Shown here in pieces: positions 53,422-61,410 of a stretch of DNA of 64,000 nt. The position numbers and the translations under genes are program-made. Positions within the stretch are counted from its first letter, which is position 1; the number at the start of each line of letters is the position of its first letter. This stretch comes from Phycisphaerales bacterium (lineage in GTDB: Bacteria; Planctomycetota; Phycisphaerae; Phycisphaerales; UBA1924). The DNA lies in the NCBI GenBank assembly GCA_016709445.1, contig JADJMV010000011.1, positions 62,001 through 126,000 of the forward strand. The letters run 5' to 3'. The notes beneath the pieces are model-generated. The model did not search any database and was not told the DNA's origin. It worked only from the letters and a program-made list of their open reading frames with translations.

Positions 53422-55698
53422 ATGGATCAGACGCGACTCGAAGCACTCGAACCGCGGGTACTGCTCTCCGCATTTCTGGTCGACAACGCGGCGGACTCCG
53501 TGGACGGCAACTACGGCCTGGGGCAGATGGCGCTCCGCGAGGCGATCATCCTCGCCAACGCAAACCCCGGAGCGGACTCGATCACGTTCAGTCCCTTGCT
53601 GGGCGGCCGGACCATCACGCTTCTGCACGGCGAACTCGGCATCAGCGATGACCTCGCCATCGCCGGCCTCGGCGCTTCCAGCCTCGCGATCAGCGGGAAC
53701 AGCACGTCGCGGGTGTTCAGCGTTGCCACGGGCGTCACAGCCTCGATTGAGGGCCTGACCATCACCGACGGAGAGGCGGCCGCCGCCAAGGGCGGCGGCA
53801 TTCACAGCGCCGGCACTCTGACGCTCACGAACATGGTGGTCTCGGGAAACAGCGCCGGCCAGGCAGGCGGCGGCATCTACAGCTCATCGAGCACGCTCAC
53901 GCTCACGATGTGCGTCGTCTCGGGGAACAGCGCCGACGACTATGGAGGGGGCATTCTCAGCGATGGTGTGCTGTCGCTGACGGGCTCAACCGTCTCGGGG
54001 AACAGCGCCGGCAACGGCGGCGGCATCTACACCTCGGGCGTGCTGACCCTGACGAACTCGACCGTCTCGGGGAACACCGCTGTCTATGCCGGGGGCGGCA
54101 TCTTCAGTTCCTCGGCGACACTGGCCTTGACGAACTCAACCATCGCCGAGAACAGAGGGACCTCCGCAGGCGGCGGCATCTACAACGGCGTCGGCTCGGG
54201 CGCCGTGCTCATCAGCACGATCGTCGCATTGAATCCGGGCGGCGATGTGGACGGCGATCCCGTGGCCGCCGGCTCGGTGAAGAACCTGATCGGCGACCCG
54301 GGCAGCGCCGGCGGACTCATCAATGGCGTGAATGGCAACATCGTTGGCGCCGATCCCCAGCTCGCGCCGCTGGCAGACAATGGCGGTCCAACGCGGACTC
54401 ATGCCTTGCTTGCAGGCAGCACGGCGATAGACAAGGGGAGCAATCCTCTCGGCCTCGCCTTGGATCAGCGGGGTGCGGGATTCCCAAGGATGGCGGGAGC
54501 GAGCACGGACATCGGCGCCTACGAGTGGGCACCCGTCGCCGAATTCTCGCTCAACGCCCTGGCGGGCGCCGCCGCGACGACCGCGACGATCAGCGACGAC
54601 ACCCATTTCTCCGCTGTACGCAACGCCGATGGTGACATCATCGTCTTCGTCGGCGGCGGCACAGTCTGGACTGCGTTGCGACTGCGAGACCACACCGGCG
54701 CGCCGGCAGCGACGGGGGACCCGATCGCCTGGACCGACCCCAATGACGGTCTGGTCTATCTCGCCGCGCCCTCCGCCGGCGGGTTCCTCCTCTTCCGCCG
54801 GGCCGAGGACGGCAGCTGGAGCTTCCGCGACTTGGCGGCCGAAACCTCCGACACCGCCGACGCGCCCGTCGGCACGCTGACCTACTTCATCACCCGTCCC
54901 AAGACCGGATCTCCCCTCCTCTATATCGCGGGCCTCAACGGGGCCGGAGAGATCGTCGCCTATCTCCAGACCGACGCCTCCACCACCACCAGCCAGGCGG
55001 CCTGGGCGCTCCACAACATCTCCGACGACCTGCTGAGCCAGGCGATGACCACCCCCGCGTTCACGCGGATGACCAGCTATGTCACGAGCTGGAACCAGTG
55101 GACCCTGGCCGGGCTGGATGCCAGCGGCAATGTCCAGGGAGTGTGGATCAACGTCGCCACCTTCACGACCTGGCGCCTGGACAACCTCTCCTCGATCACC
55201 GGTGCCGATCCCCTCACCGGCGAGTTGGACGTGACCCTCACCAGTTGGGGCGGGATCCGCTTCGCCGGCGCCAGCGCCGGCGGGAAACTCATCGCCAGCT
55301 GGTGGAACCCGACCCGAGGGCCCGGAAACTGGAAACAGACCGACCTCACCGATCAGATCACCGGCGGCGGCCCCTTGCTCACCAGCGGGAAGCTCACGGC
55401 ATGGTTCGTCCCTTCGACCGACAACATCAACTACGCAGGGTTCAATAGCGAAGGTGACGTCATCCGGTTCTCCTGGCAGCCCCGCGACGGGGCACGTTGG
55501 AATGCCGACAGCCTGACCAGCGCAGTTGCGAATCCGCAGGACCGCCCGGTTGGAGCGATCTCGGCCCACGCCTCCGACGCCGGCACCGTCAGCATCCTGG
55601 GCAGTTCGACCGCTCTCGACGTCGTCCGGCTCTGGGCATTTGCCGGCTCGGAGACCTTCAAACTCGACAACCTCACCAGTCTGGCCACCAGGGCCTGA
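53422..55698 (+). CDS. LEPR-XLL secreted protein: parallel beta-helix, choice-of-anchor-Q segment, then propeller-like C-terminus
   Basis: A 758-residue protein. The N-terminus RLEALEPRVLLSA (residues 4-17) is the LEPR-XLL export motif of planctomycetes. Residues of about 20-100 have DNAADSVDGNYGLGQMALRE as in other beta-helix surface proteins. About 100-265 is a parallel beta-helix with repeated VSGNSA...GGGIYS...LTLT coils. Then NGGPTRTHALLAGSTAID and ASTDIGAYEW, a choice-of-anchor-Q pattern. The last 370 residues contain repeated WRLDNLSS/WSFRDLAAE/WALHNISDD-like strands, probably a beta-propeller. No C-terminal anchor is seen. ATG 53422 was chosen next to the motif; 53383 is possible. Likely a large surface or extracellular protein. 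Confidence 0.85.
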   Translation: MDQTRLEALEPRVLLSAFLVDNAADSVDGNYGLGQMALREAIILANANPGADSITFSPLLGGRTITLLHGELGISDDLAIAGLGASSLAISGNSTSRVFSVATGVTASIEGLTITDGEAAAAKGGGIHSAGTLTLTNMVVSGNSAGQAGGGIYSSSSTLTLTMCVVSGNSADDYGGGILSDGVLSLTGSTVSGNSAGNGGGIYTSGVLTLTNSTVSGNTAVYAGGGIFSSSATLALTNSTIAENRGTSAGGGIYNGVGSGAVLISTIVALNPGGDVDGDPVAAGSVKNLIGDPGSAGGLINGVNGNIVGADPQLAPLADNGGPTRTHALLAGSTAIDKGSNPLGLALDQRGAGFPRMAGASTDIGAYEWAPVAEFSLNALAGAAATTATISDDTHFSAVRNADGDIIVFVGGGTVWTALRLRDHTGAPAATGDPIAWTDPNDGLVYLAAPSAGGFLLFRRAEDGSWSFRDLAAETSDTADAPVGTLTYFITRPKTGSPLLYIAGLNGAGEIVAYLQTDASTTTSQAAWALHNISDDLLSQAMTTPAFTRMTSYVTSWNQWTLAGLDASGNVQGVWINVATFTTWRLDNLSSITGADPLTGELDVTLTSWGGIRFAGASAGGKLIASWWNPTRGPGNWKQTDLTDQITGGGPLLTSGKLTAWFVPSTDNINYAGFNSEGDVIRFSWQPRDGARWNADSLTSAVANPQDRPVGAISAHASDAGTVSILGSSTALDVVRLWAFAGSETFKLDNLTSLATRA
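53838..54150 (+). repeat. Tandem coding repeats of the beta-helix
   Basis: The DNA unit encoding VSGNSAG...GGGI (core gtctcggggaacagcgcc with small changes) recurs near 53840, 53921, 53994 and 54063 at intervals of about 70-80 bases, one beta-helix coil each. Such units are prone to expansion or contraction. Confidence 0.7.
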
Positions 55699-55933
55699 GG
55701 GGCGAGTCCCCACGGCGGGCTCCCAAACCGCTGGGCTTGGACCGGGTCTCGCGCTTCAGCCGAACCTCGACGGTCGCCGCTGCGCCGCACAAAGGCACCG
55801 GGACGGGTCCGGGGCGGGGGTCGCAAACTCGATTCACGGGGAAGGTGCCACTTCCGCGGCCGTGCAACGGGGCGTCAATGCACGCCAGGCACTCTGCACA
55901 CGCGCCATCGCGGGTGACTCGAACACGAACAAG

Positions 55934-56020
55934 CGGAGAGGGGGGGATTCGAACCCCCGGTGACGCAAGCGCCACACCGGTTTTCGAGACCGGCCCATTC
56001 AACCACTCTGGCACCTCTCC
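55934..56020 (-). tRNA. tRNA-Ser (anticodon CGA)
   Basis: An 87-base type-II tRNA with a long variable arm. Acceptor GGAGAGG/CCTCTCC, anticodon stem CCGGT/ACCGG with loop CTCGAAA, discriminator G. The 235 bases between the LEPR-XLL gene and this tRNA hold no gene. Confidence 0.95.
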
Positions 56021-56088
56021 AAGGGCGAGCAATGGTTGGCATCCCGCGGCCGGGGGTCAAACCCCCCACCGACCCGGGGGATCCCCGA

Positions 56089-58806
56089 TCAGCTCAGGCT
56101 GGACTCCGGACCAGGCCGGGCCGAACCGAGCGCAAGCTCGGCCGCGAGCCGCTCCCCGGGATTCGTGTCGAGGAACTGGAACCCCACGGACCGAAGCAGA
56201 TCAACCACCTTCGAGTTCTCGGCATCCATCTCTGCAGTGAGCCGACGCGTCTGCATGATTCTGGCCACGTCGAGGCACCGTTCGGTGAGCAGGCGGCCGA
56301 GGCCCTGGCCCTGCCACGGATCCGCGACGAGGATGGCGAATTCGGCATCGTCCAGCCCCGCGGCGCCCACCATCCGGCCCACTCCCGCCAGCCGACGCTC
56401 CGGGCCTGTCCCGACCTCGGCGACAATCGCCATCTCACGGTCGTAGTCGATGAAGCAGAACCGCGAGGCCAGACCATGGCTCATCGGGTCCACCACCGCT
56501 CCGAACCGAAAGTGCATCGACTGCTCCGAGCACGCCGCGACCATGTCGTGCCACATGGGCTCATCCTCGGGCCGGATGGGGCGCAGCAGCACGCTCGAGC
56601 CGTCGGTGAGTATGGCCTGATGCTCGAGCCCCGCCGGGTAGGGCCGGATCGCCAAATGCTCGTAGGTCCCGGGCTCGCCCTTGGTCTCCATCGCTTCGAT
56701 CCGGATCCTCGCGTCGAGGGCGATCACCCGCTCCGGCGTTGCGAGCAAAGGATTGATGTCCAACTCGGCGATCTCGGGATGATCCGAGAGCAGGTACGAC
56801 ACCCGCTCGATCGCGCTGACCAGAGCGTCGAGATTCACCGCAGGGGAGTCCCGGTAGCCCCTGAGCAGTGGCCAGCACCGCAGGCTCTCGAGCATCCGGC
56901 GAACAAGACGCTCGTTCAACGGCGGCAACTCCACGACCCGGTCCGCCAGCAGCTCGGCGAGCGTCCCCCCCGCGCCCACCAGCATGACCACCCCGAAGAC
57001 AGGATCGCGTTTGGCCCCGATGATCAACTCAACGCCCGCGGCCGTATCCAGCATCGGCTGAACCATCACCCCCTCGATCCTCGCCTCCGGGCGCTCTTTC
57101 ACCGCTCGGGCGACAATATCGGCGTATGCGTCGCGAACCGCGTCGGGGCTGCGCAGATTCAGCTTCACGCCGCCCACATCGCCCTTGTGCGTGATGTCGG
57201 GCGAATTCAGCTTCAGCACGACCGGATAGCCGATCCGCTCGGCCGCCTCGATGGCCTTGGCTGCCGAGGCCGCGGGGACAGCCTCCGCCACGTCGAATCC
57301 ATATCTCGAGAGCACCGCCTTCGCCTCGTGCTCGGTCAGCATCCCGTCCTCCGCGACGCCGGGCTCGATCGCCCGCAGCCTCAACTCCGGGCTGCTCCCC
57401 AACTCCACCGGGATATCGCGAGGGGTGTCAAACAGTACCTCAAGGTTGCGGGAATACTTCACGAGATGCATGAACGCCTGCACCGCATCGTCCGGAGATC
57501 TGTAGGTCGGGATCTGCGCCTGCTCGAGCAGAGAGGCGCCCTCGCGAACGCTCGGGCCACCCATCCAGGAAGCCAGCACGGGCTTGCGCGACTTCGCGGC
57601 CACGGCGATCAGAGCGCGGGCCACATCAGTCGGGCTCGTCATCGCCTGGGGGCTCAGCACCGCGAGCACCGCGTCCACGCCCTTGTCCGAGAGCACGGTC
57701 TGGCAGGCCTGGGCATACCGCTCCGCCGGTGCATCGCCGAGGATGTCCACCGGATTGCCGTGCGACCAATCCGCCGGGAGGAAACCGTTCAGCTCCGACA
57801 TCGTTTCGTCGGCCAAGACCGCCAGCCGACCGTCACGAGCCAGCAGCGCATCGGTCGCGATGACCCCGGGGCCGCCCGCATTCGTCACGATCGCGAGCCG
57901 GTCCCCGGAAGGTCGCCGGCCTCGCCGCAGCAGCGACGCGCACTCGAACATGTCCGCGATCTCGTACACCCTCTCAATACCGGCGCGACGGAACGCAGCG
58001 TCATAGACGGCGTCCTCGCCCGCCATCGCACCCGTGTGACTGCTCGCGGCCTTCGCCGACTCGGCGAACCGGCCGGCCTTGTAGGCGATGATGGGCTTCG
58101 TGCGGGCGAATGCCCGGGCCGCAGAGAGGAACCCTCTCGCCTCACGCAGGGATTCGATGTACAGAATGATCGACTTGGTCATCGGATCCTGGGCGACATA
58201 GTCGATGAGGTCGCCAAACGTCACGTCCAGCACATTCCCCACCGACACGAAGTAGCTGAAGCCCACGCCGGCATCGAGCGCCCAATCGAGCACCGAAGTG
58301 CAGAGCGCGCCGGACTGCGAAATGAAGGCGATCCCGCCCTCCTGAGCCGTCCCCCGCCCGAATGTGGCGTTCATCCCCAGCCCCGGCACCATGACACCGA
58401 GGCAATTCGGCCCGATCATGCGCATGCCGGGGTAATCGCTCATGGCCCCGCGAAGTTCTTCGCGCAGGTTCGCGCCCGAGCCGGCGCCCTCGCCGAAGCC
58501 CGCCGAGAGCACGAGCAGCCCCCGCACGCCCGCCTCCCCCGCTTCACGCACCAAGCCCGGCACGGTGCGGGCCGGCGTGCAGATCACGGCGAGGTCAGGC
58601 GTATGCGGCACACTGGCAATGTCGCGGTAGGCCTGAACACCGCCCACCGATTCGTGCTTCGGGTTGATCGGATAGACCACGCCCTGGAAGCCGGAGGTCA
58701 AGAGATTCGTGAAAACGGCGTTTCCCACGCTCCCCACACGGTGGCTGGCGCCGAGCACCGCGATACGACGTGGGGCAAGGATACGGTCGAGGTTTTGAAT
58801 ACTCAT
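56089..58806 (-). CDS. ADP-forming acetate--CoA ligase-like protein fused to a GNAT acetyltransferase
   Basis: A 905-residue fusion. Order: CoA-binding Rossmann domain (RRIAVLGASHRVGSVGNAVF near residue 13), succinyl-CoA-ligase-like domain with the phospho-His segment AASSHTGAMAGEDAVYDAA, SHGNPVDILGDAP, an ATP-grasp domain (GYPVVLKLNSPDITHKGDVGG; ELDINPLLATPE), and a C-terminal GNAT domain (ILVADPWQGQGLGRLLTERC). This matches Pat-type protein lysine acetyltransferases and ADP-forming acyl-CoA synthetases. With the catalytic-His segment intact, ligase activity is plausible as well. AGGAGGG precedes ATG 58806. It may acetylate acetyl-CoA synthetase or other metabolic enzymes. Confidence 0.9.
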   Translation of the reverse strand: MSIQNLDRILAPRRIAVLGASHRVGSVGNAVFTNLLTSGFQGVVYPINPKHESVGGVQAYRDIASVPHTPDLAVICTPARTVPGLVREAGEAGVRGLLVLSAGFGEGAGSGANLREELRGAMSDYPGMRMIGPNCLGVMVPGLGMNATFGRGTAQEGGIAFISQSGALCTSVLDWALDAGVGFSYFVSVGNVLDVTFGDLIDYVAQDPMTKSIILYIESLREARGFLSAARAFARTKPIIAYKAGRFAESAKAASSHTGAMAGEDAVYDAAFRRAGIERVYEIADMFECASLLRRGRRPSGDRLAIVTNAGGPGVIATDALLARDGRLAVLADETMSELNGFLPADWSHGNPVDILGDAPAERYAQACQTVLSDKGVDAVLAVLSPQAMTSPTDVARALIAVAAKSRKPVLASWMGGPSVREGASLLEQAQIPTYRSPDDAVQAFMHLVKYSRNLEVLFDTPRDIPVELGSSPELRLRAIEPGVAEDGMLTEHEAKAVLSRYGFDVAEAVPAASAAKAIEAAERIGYPVVLKLNSPDITHKGDVGGVKLNLRSPDAVRDAYADIVARAVKERPEARIEGVMVQPMLDTAAGVELIIGAKRDPVFGVVMLVGAGGTLAELLADRVVELPPLNERLVRRMLESLRCWPLLRGYRDSPAVNLDALVSAIERVSYLLSDHPEIAELDINPLLATPERVIALDARIRIEAMETKGEPGTYEHLAIRPYPAGLEHQAILTDGSSVLLRPIRPEDEPMWHDMVAACSEQSMHFRFGAVVDPMSHGLASRFCFIDYDREMAIVAEVGTGPERRLAGVGRMVGAAGLDDAEFAILVADPWQGQGLGRLLTERCLDVARIMQTRRLTAEMDAENSKVVDLLRSVGFQFLDTNPGERLAAELALGSARPGPESSLS

Positions 58807-58970
58807 ATGACCCTCCTGATATCCTAGAAGATCGGTATCCGATGTCACGCGCGCGGAGCATGAAGAGACGCAAATCCCCGATCACCGAGCATCGGAAACT
58901 CACACAACCGCTCGCAGACGGCGGCGCGCCCTGCCGAGCGACCGGGTGCGCCCGAGCCGACGGACCGAAT

Positions 58971-59579
58971 TCAACGCGACTGCAGATGACCCGCGAGGAC
59001 AGCGAGGATCTCTTCGGGCTCGCTCATCCGCCCCGGCCCAACCTGGCGGCAGGCCTGCCAGCCCTCTGCCGGGCCCACGAAGCGATATCCATCGCCCCGC
59101 AGCGTCCTGAGATTGCGCTGTGTCGCGGGCTGCGCCCACATAACCGTGTTCATGGCGGGGGCGAGCAGCACCGGGATTCGTGACCGATCGATCGCGCTGA
59201 GAATCAGCGAGACCACGTCATCTCCCCTGCCCTGTGCCAGTCTGGCCATGCAGTCCATGGTGCACGGCGCTATGACCGCGGCGTCTGCCGCAGCGGCGAG
59301 CGAGATGTGCTGGGGATCGTGCGATTCAACATGCTCCCAGGCCGCGGTGTAGACCGGACGACCCGAGAGCGCCTGAAATGTCAGCGGAGCGACAAAGTGC
59401 GTCGCGGCTTCGGTCATCAGCACGGTGACCTCCGCCCCCGATTGCGCAAGGCGGCTCACGACAGCCGCGGTCTTGTAGCCCGCGATCCCACCGGTCACGC
59501 CGACAAGCACCCGACGGCCCGCAAACGCCTGGCCGTCCGGGCGTGCAAGTCCCTCGTCCTGGGGCCCGGTCGCGGTCAC
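58971..59579 (-). CDS. coaC: Phosphopantothenoylcysteine decarboxylase-type flavoprotein
   Basis: A 202-residue HFCD flavoprotein. VLVGVTGGIAGYKTAAVVSRL at about 24-44 binds FMN; the catalytic His is in EAATHFVAPLTFQALSGR; APAMNTVMWAQPATQRNL is the substrate loop. It corresponds to the CoaC half of CoaBC, which decarboxylates phosphopantothenoylcysteine in coenzyme A synthesis; the CoaB half is not attached. It starts at GTG 59579 overlapping the rpoZ stop by four bases. The rpoZ-coaBC neighbourhood is conserved in many bacteria. The protein keeps the PxMNxxMW loop of genuine decarboxylases. Confidence 0.9.
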   Translation of the reverse strand: MTATGPQDEGLARPDGQAFAGRRVLVGVTGGIAGYKTAAVVSRLAQSGAEVTVLMTEAATHFVAPLTFQALSGRPVYTAAWEHVESHDPQHISLAAAADAAVIAPCTMDCMARLAQGRGDDVVSLILSAIDRSRIPVLLAPAMNTVMWAQPATQRNLRTLRGDGYRFVGPAEGWQACRQVGPGRMSEPEEILAVLAGHLQSR

Positions 59580-59827
59580 AGCAGGGGTTCGGCGCCCGCC
59601 TCAACCGGCTCAGCACCAGCCCCGACACTCGATTCGAGCCAGCCAAGGGTGATCTTGTCTTGCACGATCTCTTCGATGACGAGTTCCAGGTCGGTTCGCC
59701 CGTTCCGCTCGACCAGCGGCCGGGCACCGTCCATGAGCTGCTCCAGCCTCCGCTGAATCAGAGCGCAAAGCTTGAAACGACCGCCGACCTTGGTCAGAAT
59801 CTCGTCGTTCTTGAGCGCTTGGATCAT
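59576..59827 (-). CDS. rpoZ: RNA polymerase omega subunit
   Basis: An 83-residue omega subunit. The helix ILTKVGGRFKLCALIQRRLEQL near residue 10 is the conserved fold that clamps the beta-prime C-terminus, followed by ARPLVE and LELVIEEIVQDKITL. A Gly/Ala-rich tail ends the protein. GGAAGG lies just before ATG 59827. It is the first gene of the rpoZ-coaC pair and is divergent from the DUF3553 gene. Confidence 0.88.
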   Translation of the reverse strand: MIQALKNDEILTKVGGRFKLCALIQRRLEQLMDGARPLVERNGRTDLELVIEEIVQDKITLGWLESSVGAGAEPVEAGAEPLL

Positions 59828-60020
59828 GCCACCTTCCTAACTTGTTCCGAACGGATGCCGCGGGGCTTGCTCGCCCTTCGCTCCGCGAGTTTCTCCTCTA
59901 TGCTAGGCGGGACTTCGGGGGTTCGCGCTGCGTGTCAGGTTTCTGCCTTGCGCTCCGCGCCAATAGACCAGGGTGTTGTACTGGTGCGACCCGGCTTTTC
60001 CCGGGCCCAGGAGAATCATA

Positions 60021-60629
60021 ATGTCGGAGACCTTCTGGGCCACTGGAGACCGCGTGGTGCACACTGCGCGACCCGAGTGGGGCATCGGGCGCGTTTTGAC
60101 CGCCACCAAGCTCCGTCAAGATGGGAAAGATGTCCAGCGGCTCACCATCCGCTTCGACCGGGCCGGAACCAAGACCATCTCCACGGCGGTGGCCAGGCTG
60201 GCGCAGGCGGACTCGCTCCCGGTGCGCGTTTTCTCTCCGGCGCCCGATTTCGAAGACGACCCCGCGCCGACCCCAAATCGCACCGCCCTGGTGGCAAAGC
60301 TCGCGGAACTGCCAGACCCTGCGACCGACCCGTTTCGCTCGCTCGCCAACCGCCTGAACGCCACGGTTGCCCTTTACCGCTTCGACGGCGGCGGCGCTTC
60401 GCTGCTTGACTGGGCGGCATCGCAAACCGGATTGACCGACCCTCTCTCCGCCTTCAGCCGCCACGAACTCGAGGACGAGTTTGCCAAATTCCGCGCGGCC
60501 CTCGACGCCCATCTCAAGAAACTCGCCCTGGACGCCGCTCGTCAGGAGCCGACGGCCCTGGCCGGGATCGGCGCCAAGGTCCCTGCGCCGATTCGCGACA
60601 TGTTGACGCGCTGGCTCACCAAACGTTGA
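60021..60629 (+). CDS. DUF3553-family protein
   Basis: A 202-residue protein. The N-terminal domain TGDRVVHTARPEWGIGRVLT...RLTIRFDRAGTKTISTAVARL is an SH3-like DUF3553 barrel, a small domain seen in RNA polymerase- or helicase-associated proteins. The C-terminus is helical and hydrophilic (SAFSRHELEDEFAKFRAALD). AGGAG lies eight bases before the ATG. Function unknown; the domain resembles those that bind nucleic-acid enzymes. Confidence 0.75.
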   Translation: MSETFWATGDRVVHTARPEWGIGRVLTATKLRQDGKDVQRLTIRFDRAGTKTISTAVARLAQADSLPVRVFSPAPDFEDDPAPTPNRTALVAKLAELPDPATDPFRSLANRLNATVALYRFDGGGASLLDWAASQTGLTDPLSAFSRHELEDEFAKFRAALDAHLKKLALDAARQEPTALAGIGAKVPAPIRDMLTRWLTKR

Positions 60630-60837
60630 GCCGCGGAAACGGTCGTTACAGCCGGAGAACCACCTCGGCGATTTGGGCGACCCTCGCCGCGGGTCAACCG
60701 CCGAATGCCTCTGAAACCCGCTTTTTCTCGGACCGGGATCTTGGCACGCCCGAGCCGCCCCGCGACGGCCTGATCATTGCCACCGCTTCCTCCACAGCCG
60801 CGGACTTCCGTCCGCCCAAAGACTTGGAGGGAAGACC

Positions 60838-61122
60838 ATGGAAGAGCAGAACCTCGACGCCCACCTCGGTGAGATCCTCGACAAACTCCCCGAACTCGCC
60901 CCGGATGCCCGCGCCAAGATCGAGCGCCTGTCCCAGGAAGTCCGAACCCGTCATGAGCGGATGCGCAAGACGCTCGGCGATCTTCAGGACTCTCTGGACC
61001 ACCTCCGCCTCAGCGTGAAGTACCTCGTCTTCGACCTGGAGGCCACGCGGCGCGAGAACCAGTACCTCCGGCGCCTGATCGAAGCCCAAGGGGGCCGCCC
61101 CGACGAGGTCGAGGGCGATTGA
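60838..61122 (+). CDS. Small coiled-coil protein, unrecognised
   Basis: A 94-residue, highly charged helical protein. Heptad-like pattern throughout (RAKIERLSQEVRTRHERMRK, LDHLRLSVKYLVFDLEATRR, NQYLRRLIEAQ). GGAGGG lies before ATG 60838. No family recognised. It lies 208 bases after the DUF3553 gene and before tRNA-Ser. The charge pattern and ribosome site support that it is real. Confidence 0.7.
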   Translation: MEEQNLDAHLGEILDKLPELAPDARAKIERLSQEVRTRHERMRKTLGDLQDSLDHLRLSVKYLVFDLEATRRENQYLRRLIEAQGGRPDEVEGD

Positions 61123-61203
61123 GTCCCGAATCAGGCCGTTGCAGGGCCTCCTTTGCCCCTCTCCCTCGCACCGGGTATCCTTGATGCCCCAAGGCCGCCG
61201 ATC

Positions 61204-61293
61204 GGAGAGATGGCCGAGTGGCTGAAGGCGACGGTTTGCTAAACCGTTAGGTGGGTATTACCTGCCTCGCGGGTTCGAATCCCGCTCTCTCCG
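61204..61293 (+). tRNA. tRNA-Ser (anticodon GCT)
   Basis: A 90-base type-II tRNA. Acceptor GGAGAGA/TCTCTCC, anticodon stem ACGGT/ACCGT with loop TTGCTAA, long variable arm, discriminator G. Confidence 0.96.
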
Positions 61294-61299
61294 CTTCTG

Positions 61300-61334
61300 A
61301 CCGCCCCGGCCCGTGCCGGGGCGGTCGTCGTTTT
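61300..61334 (+). terminator. Rho-independent terminator after tRNA-Ser(GCT)
   Basis: ACCGCCCCGGC (61300-61310) pairs with GCCGGGGCGGT (61315-61325) across a four-base loop, followed by CGTCGTTTT. Confidence 0.82.
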
Positions 61335-61410
61335 GGAGCGTCCATGTCGCCCGCCGCGTCGTATGCCGGTCCGGCATAGGCTGCGACGCGCCCCTCCCTG
61401 GAGGTCCAAG

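Noticed and set aside
55960..58827. Very long open frame on the plus strand, antisense to the acyl-CoA ligase/GNAT gene
   Set aside because: Composition is that of a reverse-frame shadow (His/Arg/Asp-rich, no domains); the minus strand carries all conserved motifs.
58821..58848. Promoter-like GTGACA/TAGGAT before the acyl-CoA ligase gene
   Set aside because: Predicted transcription start would fall inside the ribosome-binding site.
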